Shown here: one piece after another, positions 7,019 through 7,335 of the stretch | Layout of the letters: each line of letters begins with the position of its first letter | Numbering within the stretch: the first letter of the stretch is position 1 | Source of the DNA: Bacteroidota bacterium | GTDB lineage: Bacteria; Bacteroidota; Bacteroidia; SpSt-205; S141-50 | DNA: 7,335 nt | Assembly: GCA_015490695.1 (NCBI GenBank) | Contig: WFXK01000297.1 | Location: 1 to 7,335, forward strand | Direction: 5' to 3' | Program-made: the position numbers and the translations under genes | Notes under the pieces: model-generated | The model's input: only the letters and a program-made list of their open reading frames with translations | Databases searched by the model: none | What the model was told of the DNA's origin: nothing

Positions 7019-7037
7019 TAAATGCGCTCTGCATTTA
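7019..7037. promoter_or_regulatory. Small perfect hairpin next to the hldD promoter
   Basis: TAAATGC (7019-7025) and GCATTTA (7031-7037) form a perfect 7-bp inverted repeat with a 5-nt loop, ending 5 bp before the -33 box. Read on the minus strand it is followed by a T-rich stretch, so it could act as a weak terminator in that direction. As DNA it could be an operator. Neither role is shown. Confidence 0.25.
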
Positions 7038-7042
7038 GCATC

Positions 7043-7073
7043 TTGCCTGTTTACGTAAGGTAATGTATCTTTG
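7043..7073 (+). promoter_or_regulatory. Bacteroidota-type promoter of hldD
   Basis: The -7 element TATCTTTG (7066-7073) fits TAnnTTTG exactly, and a TTG at 7043-7045 lies 20 bp upstream, matching the TTTG-N19-21-TAnnTTTG layout of the Bacteroidota primary sigma factor. The expected transcript start is about 7077, only some 3 nt before the ATG at 7080, so there is essentially no leader. No Shine-Dalgarno sequence is present. Confidence 0.65.
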
Positions 7074-7079
7074 TTTGCG

Positions 7080-7335
7080 ATGATTATCGTGACAGGTGCC
7101 GCCGGGTTCATCGGTAGCTGCTTAGTCGGTTACCTAAATCAACAAGGCTATGATGATATTATCCTTGTAGATGACTTTCAAAGAGAAGATAAACGTCCCA
7201 ACTACCAAAACAAACGTTTTTTAGAAAAAATAGACCGAAAAGACTTTTTCCGATGGATAAACGGCAAAGGAAACTACATCCAAGCCATCTTCCACTTAGG
7301 TGCAAGAACCGATACCACAGAAAAAAATGAAGATA
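7080..7335 (+). CDS. hldD: ADP-L-glycero-D-manno-heptose 6-epimerase, 5' part
   Basis: The first 85 residues of an NAD(P)-dependent epimerase of the extended SDR family; the gene runs off the window end. The N-terminus MIIVTGAAGFIGS carries the glycine-rich dinucleotide-binding motif GxxGxxG, followed by the DIILVDDF strand whose Asp residues would bind the adenosine ribose. IFHLGARTDTTEKN matches the HldD/RfaD segment that reads IFHEGACSSTTEWDG in E. coli, which separates it from other SDR epimerases. The usual length is about 310-330 residues, so roughly a quarter is visible; the catalytic YxxxK lies outside. HldD converts ADP-D-glycero-D-manno-heptose to the L-glycero epimer used in the LPS inner core. 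The ATG is set by the start of the Rossmann strand and by the promoter just upstream. Confidence 0.85.
   Translation, partial: MIIVTGAAGFIGSCLVGYLNQQGYDDIILVDDFQREDKRPNYQNKRFLEKIDRKDFFRWINGKGNYIQAIFHLGARTDTTEKNED

Larger units (their letters stand above)
6624..7042. other. Intergenic region between divergent genes, no credible gene
   Basis: Open frames here on both strands (for example 6702-7034 minus) are low-quality translations across repeats. The region contains a run of seven G at 6706-6712, an inverted REP-like pair (6777-6806 and 6913-6942), a GC-rich palindrome GCAGCGCTGC at 6897-6906, a long hairpin at 6950-6986, an A-rich tract at about 6988-7015 and a small hairpin at 7019-7037. 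The part from about 6780 to 6960 is clearly richer in G+C than the flanks, as expected for an inserted repeat element. Confidence 0.6.

Noticed and set aside
6702..7034. 110-codon minus-strand open frame and an overlapping 64-codon frame (6665-6859)
   Set aside because: They read through the REP-like doublet and hairpins (for example RDASRPLGMTQ); this is a typical translation of dispersed repeats, with no domain and no supporting start signals.
1..7335. CRISPR array, tRNA or rRNA genes, transposase, toxin-antitoxin or defence genes
   Set aside because: No regularly spaced direct repeats, no tRNA/rRNA-like segments and no protein motifs of these classes were seen on either strand.

Overview
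The window looks like a moderately AT-rich chromosomal segment from a member of the Bacteroidota. Three things support this. A giant minus-strand gene encodes a DUF7948/SBBP-type surface protein that ends in a type IX secretion (T9SS) C-terminal sorting domain, a system confined to this phylum. Promoter elements of the Bacteroidota form TAnnTTTG lie ahead of both clear genes, and neither start has a Shine-Dalgarno sequence. The terminal gene is an hldD/rfaD-type epimerase with the sequence style of this phylum. The genus cannot be told from the window.

Layout. Positions 1-559 hold no intact gene. There is a short hydrophobic minus-strand reading frame (84-194) and a plus-strand open frame (192-539) interrupted by one TAG; both look like remnants. 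Positions 560-916 encode a small, very basic orphan protein of unknown function. It converges on the giant gene, whose stop is 63 bp away at 980.

Positions 980-6567 (minus) are one very large exported-protein gene. As given, it is split by a frameshift. The signal peptide and the family's opening FEPNRGQ motif lie in one frame (6400-6567), and the remaining ~1800 residues lie in another (980-6445, with only a TTG at 6376 as a nominal start). The body runs N-terminal DUF7948-like domain, seven SBBP beta-propeller units, a cadherin/Ig-like domain, four Ig-like repeats with an LSCxxC signature, an FN3-like domain and the T9SS sorting domain. Two paralogous ~200-residue modules are inserted at the same place inside the third and fourth Ig-like repeats.

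Positions 6624-7042 are intergenic. They contain a pair of inverted REP-like repeats, a GC-rich palindrome and two hairpins. A good Bacteroidota promoter (7043-7073) then sits so close to the start of hldD (7080, running off the window) that the mRNA should be nearly leaderless.

The genes do not form one pathway. The giant gene and hldD are divergently transcribed and independent: one encodes a secreted or surface-anchored multidomain protein, the other makes the heptose precursor of the lipopolysaccharide core. I see no defence, CRISPR, toxin-antitoxin or biosynthetic system here. The most interesting signals are the frameshift at the signal peptide, the nested duplicated modules, the REP-like pair and the interrupted frame at the left end.
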